Positions 63,486 through 64,000 of a stretch of 64,000 nt of DNA are shown in pieces; within the stretch, counting starts at the first letter, position 1, and each line of letters starts with the position of its first letter. The notes beneath the pieces were generated by a model. The model saw nothing but the letters and a program-made list of their open reading frames with translations, did not search any database and had not been told where the DNA came from. The stretch comes from an uncultured Bacteroidia bacterium (GTDB lineage Bacteria; Bacteroidota; Bacteroidia; Bacteroidales; UBA932): contig CACZKE010000011.1 of the NCBI GenBank assembly GCA_902781705.1, positions 1 to 64,000 on the forward strand. The letters are read 5' to 3'. The translations under genes and the position numbers were made by a program.

Positions 63486-64000
63486 ATGGATAAACATACG
63501 AATGATCCGGACTACCTGTTCGAAGTAAGCTGGGAGGTTTGCAACAAGGTGGGCGGCATCTATACGGTTGTTGCGACCAAGGCCCTCCACCTGAAATCCC
63601 AACTGGGACGTCACCACATCCTGATCGGACCGGATGTCTGGATGCACCGGGCGAGCAATCCCGATTTCATCGAGGATCCGCTCCTGTTCCGGTCTTGGAA
63701 GCAGCAGGCGGCCGCCGAGGGTCTCCGGCTGCGCGTTGGAAAGTGGAACATACCCGGTACTCCCGTCGCCGTGCTGGTGGACTACAAGACCTTCCTCCCG
63801 CAGGCCGACGGAATCCTGACGGATTTCTGGAATGCCTTCGGGGTGGATTCCCTGACCGGCAACTGGGATTACAAGGAAGCGGCCGTGTTCGGCTACGTTG
63901 CCGGGAAGGTGATCGAAAGTTTCTGGAACTACAACCTCTCGTCAGGCGACCGCGCCGTCGCGCAGTTCCACGAGTGGCAGACGGGCGCCGGCCTGTTGCA
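63486..64000 (+). CDS. GT3-family glycogen synthase (5' part, runs off the window)
   Basis: 171 codons are present, starting at the base after the GH57 stop. LFEVSWEVCNKVGGIYTVVATKA is the GT3 N-terminal signature, followed by HHILIGPDVWM, VLVDYKTFLPQADGI and QFHEWQTGAGLL. GT3 synthases elongate glycogen; these eukaryote-like enzymes are standard in Bacteroidetes. The catalytic region lies beyond the window. Confidence 0.92.
   Translation, partial: MDKHTNDPDYLFEVSWEVCNKVGGIYTVVATKALHLKSQLGRHHILIGPDVWMHRASNPDFIEDPLLFRSWKQQAAAEGLRLRVGKWNIPGTPVAVLVDYKTFLPQADGILTDFWNAFGVDSLTGNWDYKEAAVFGYVAGKVIESFWNYNLSSGDRAVAQFHEWQTGAGLL

Overview
The window is a high-GC Bacteroidales-type chromosome segment, probably from an uncultured gut or rumen lineage. 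The signs are a SusC/SusD outer-membrane glycan system, lipoprotein-anchored glycosidases, a periplasmic reg_prop sensor-regulator, promoters with the Bacteroidetes -7 box TAnnTTTG, a serC-serA-DUF1015 cluster and a Bacteroidetes-style glycogen cluster. The lineage is inferred from gene content and style; no rRNA or tRNA gene was seen.

Layout. 1-935 is a lower-GC end with one small unrecognised membrane protein and no other gene. At about 1.25 kb the C-terminal remnants of a GH43 gene (minus) and a SusD gene (plus) meet head to head, which is a rearrangement or assembly breakpoint. 1.5-14 kb is a minus-strand arabinan/arabinose polysaccharide utilisation locus. In transcription order it carries a triplicated surface glycan-binding lipoprotein, SusC, SusD, a GH43 arabinanase, a GH51 and a second GH43. 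14.1-19.1 kb holds its probable regulator, a membrane-tethered reg_prop/Y_Y_Y/AraC protein with no kinase or receiver domain, and a divergent second GH51. 19.3-30 kb carries miaA, a YigZ protein, the serine pathway (serC, serA, DUF1015), a RAYT-like HUH transposase gene framed by palindromic elements, a small SANT/Myb-like protein and recQ. 29.4-64 kb is mostly housekeeping: an FKBP, an OB-fold DUF3127 protein, dnaG-metG, an SPFH protein and M16 peptidase, dnaX-lptB, cmk-ispH, a sigma-54 response regulator, efp, rlmH and a large histidine kinase, engB-prs, a PHP protein and phosphoethanolamine-transferase-like pair, der, and xseA-xseB. It ends in a glycogen cluster: glgB, debranching enzyme, GT4 synthase, GH57 and the start of a GT3 synthase.

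The most unusual content is repetitive. (1) Three copies of a ~155-bp element made of four GGCCTGCGG-type half-sites have near-identical spacing (57/26/56) but unrelated spacer sequence. Two of them lie 23-24 bp from each end of the RAYT-like gene, which suggests a REP/RAYT-type system. (2) A 39-bp palindromic unit is present in the same reading frame in metG, dnaX and lptB, with an inverted derivative at the xseA/xseB junction; this resembles the protein-coding palindromic elements known from Rickettsia. (3) Other long inverted repeats lie inside the M16 peptidase gene, between serC and serA, and after the second GH51, and share a GCGAAGCGGAG-like core.
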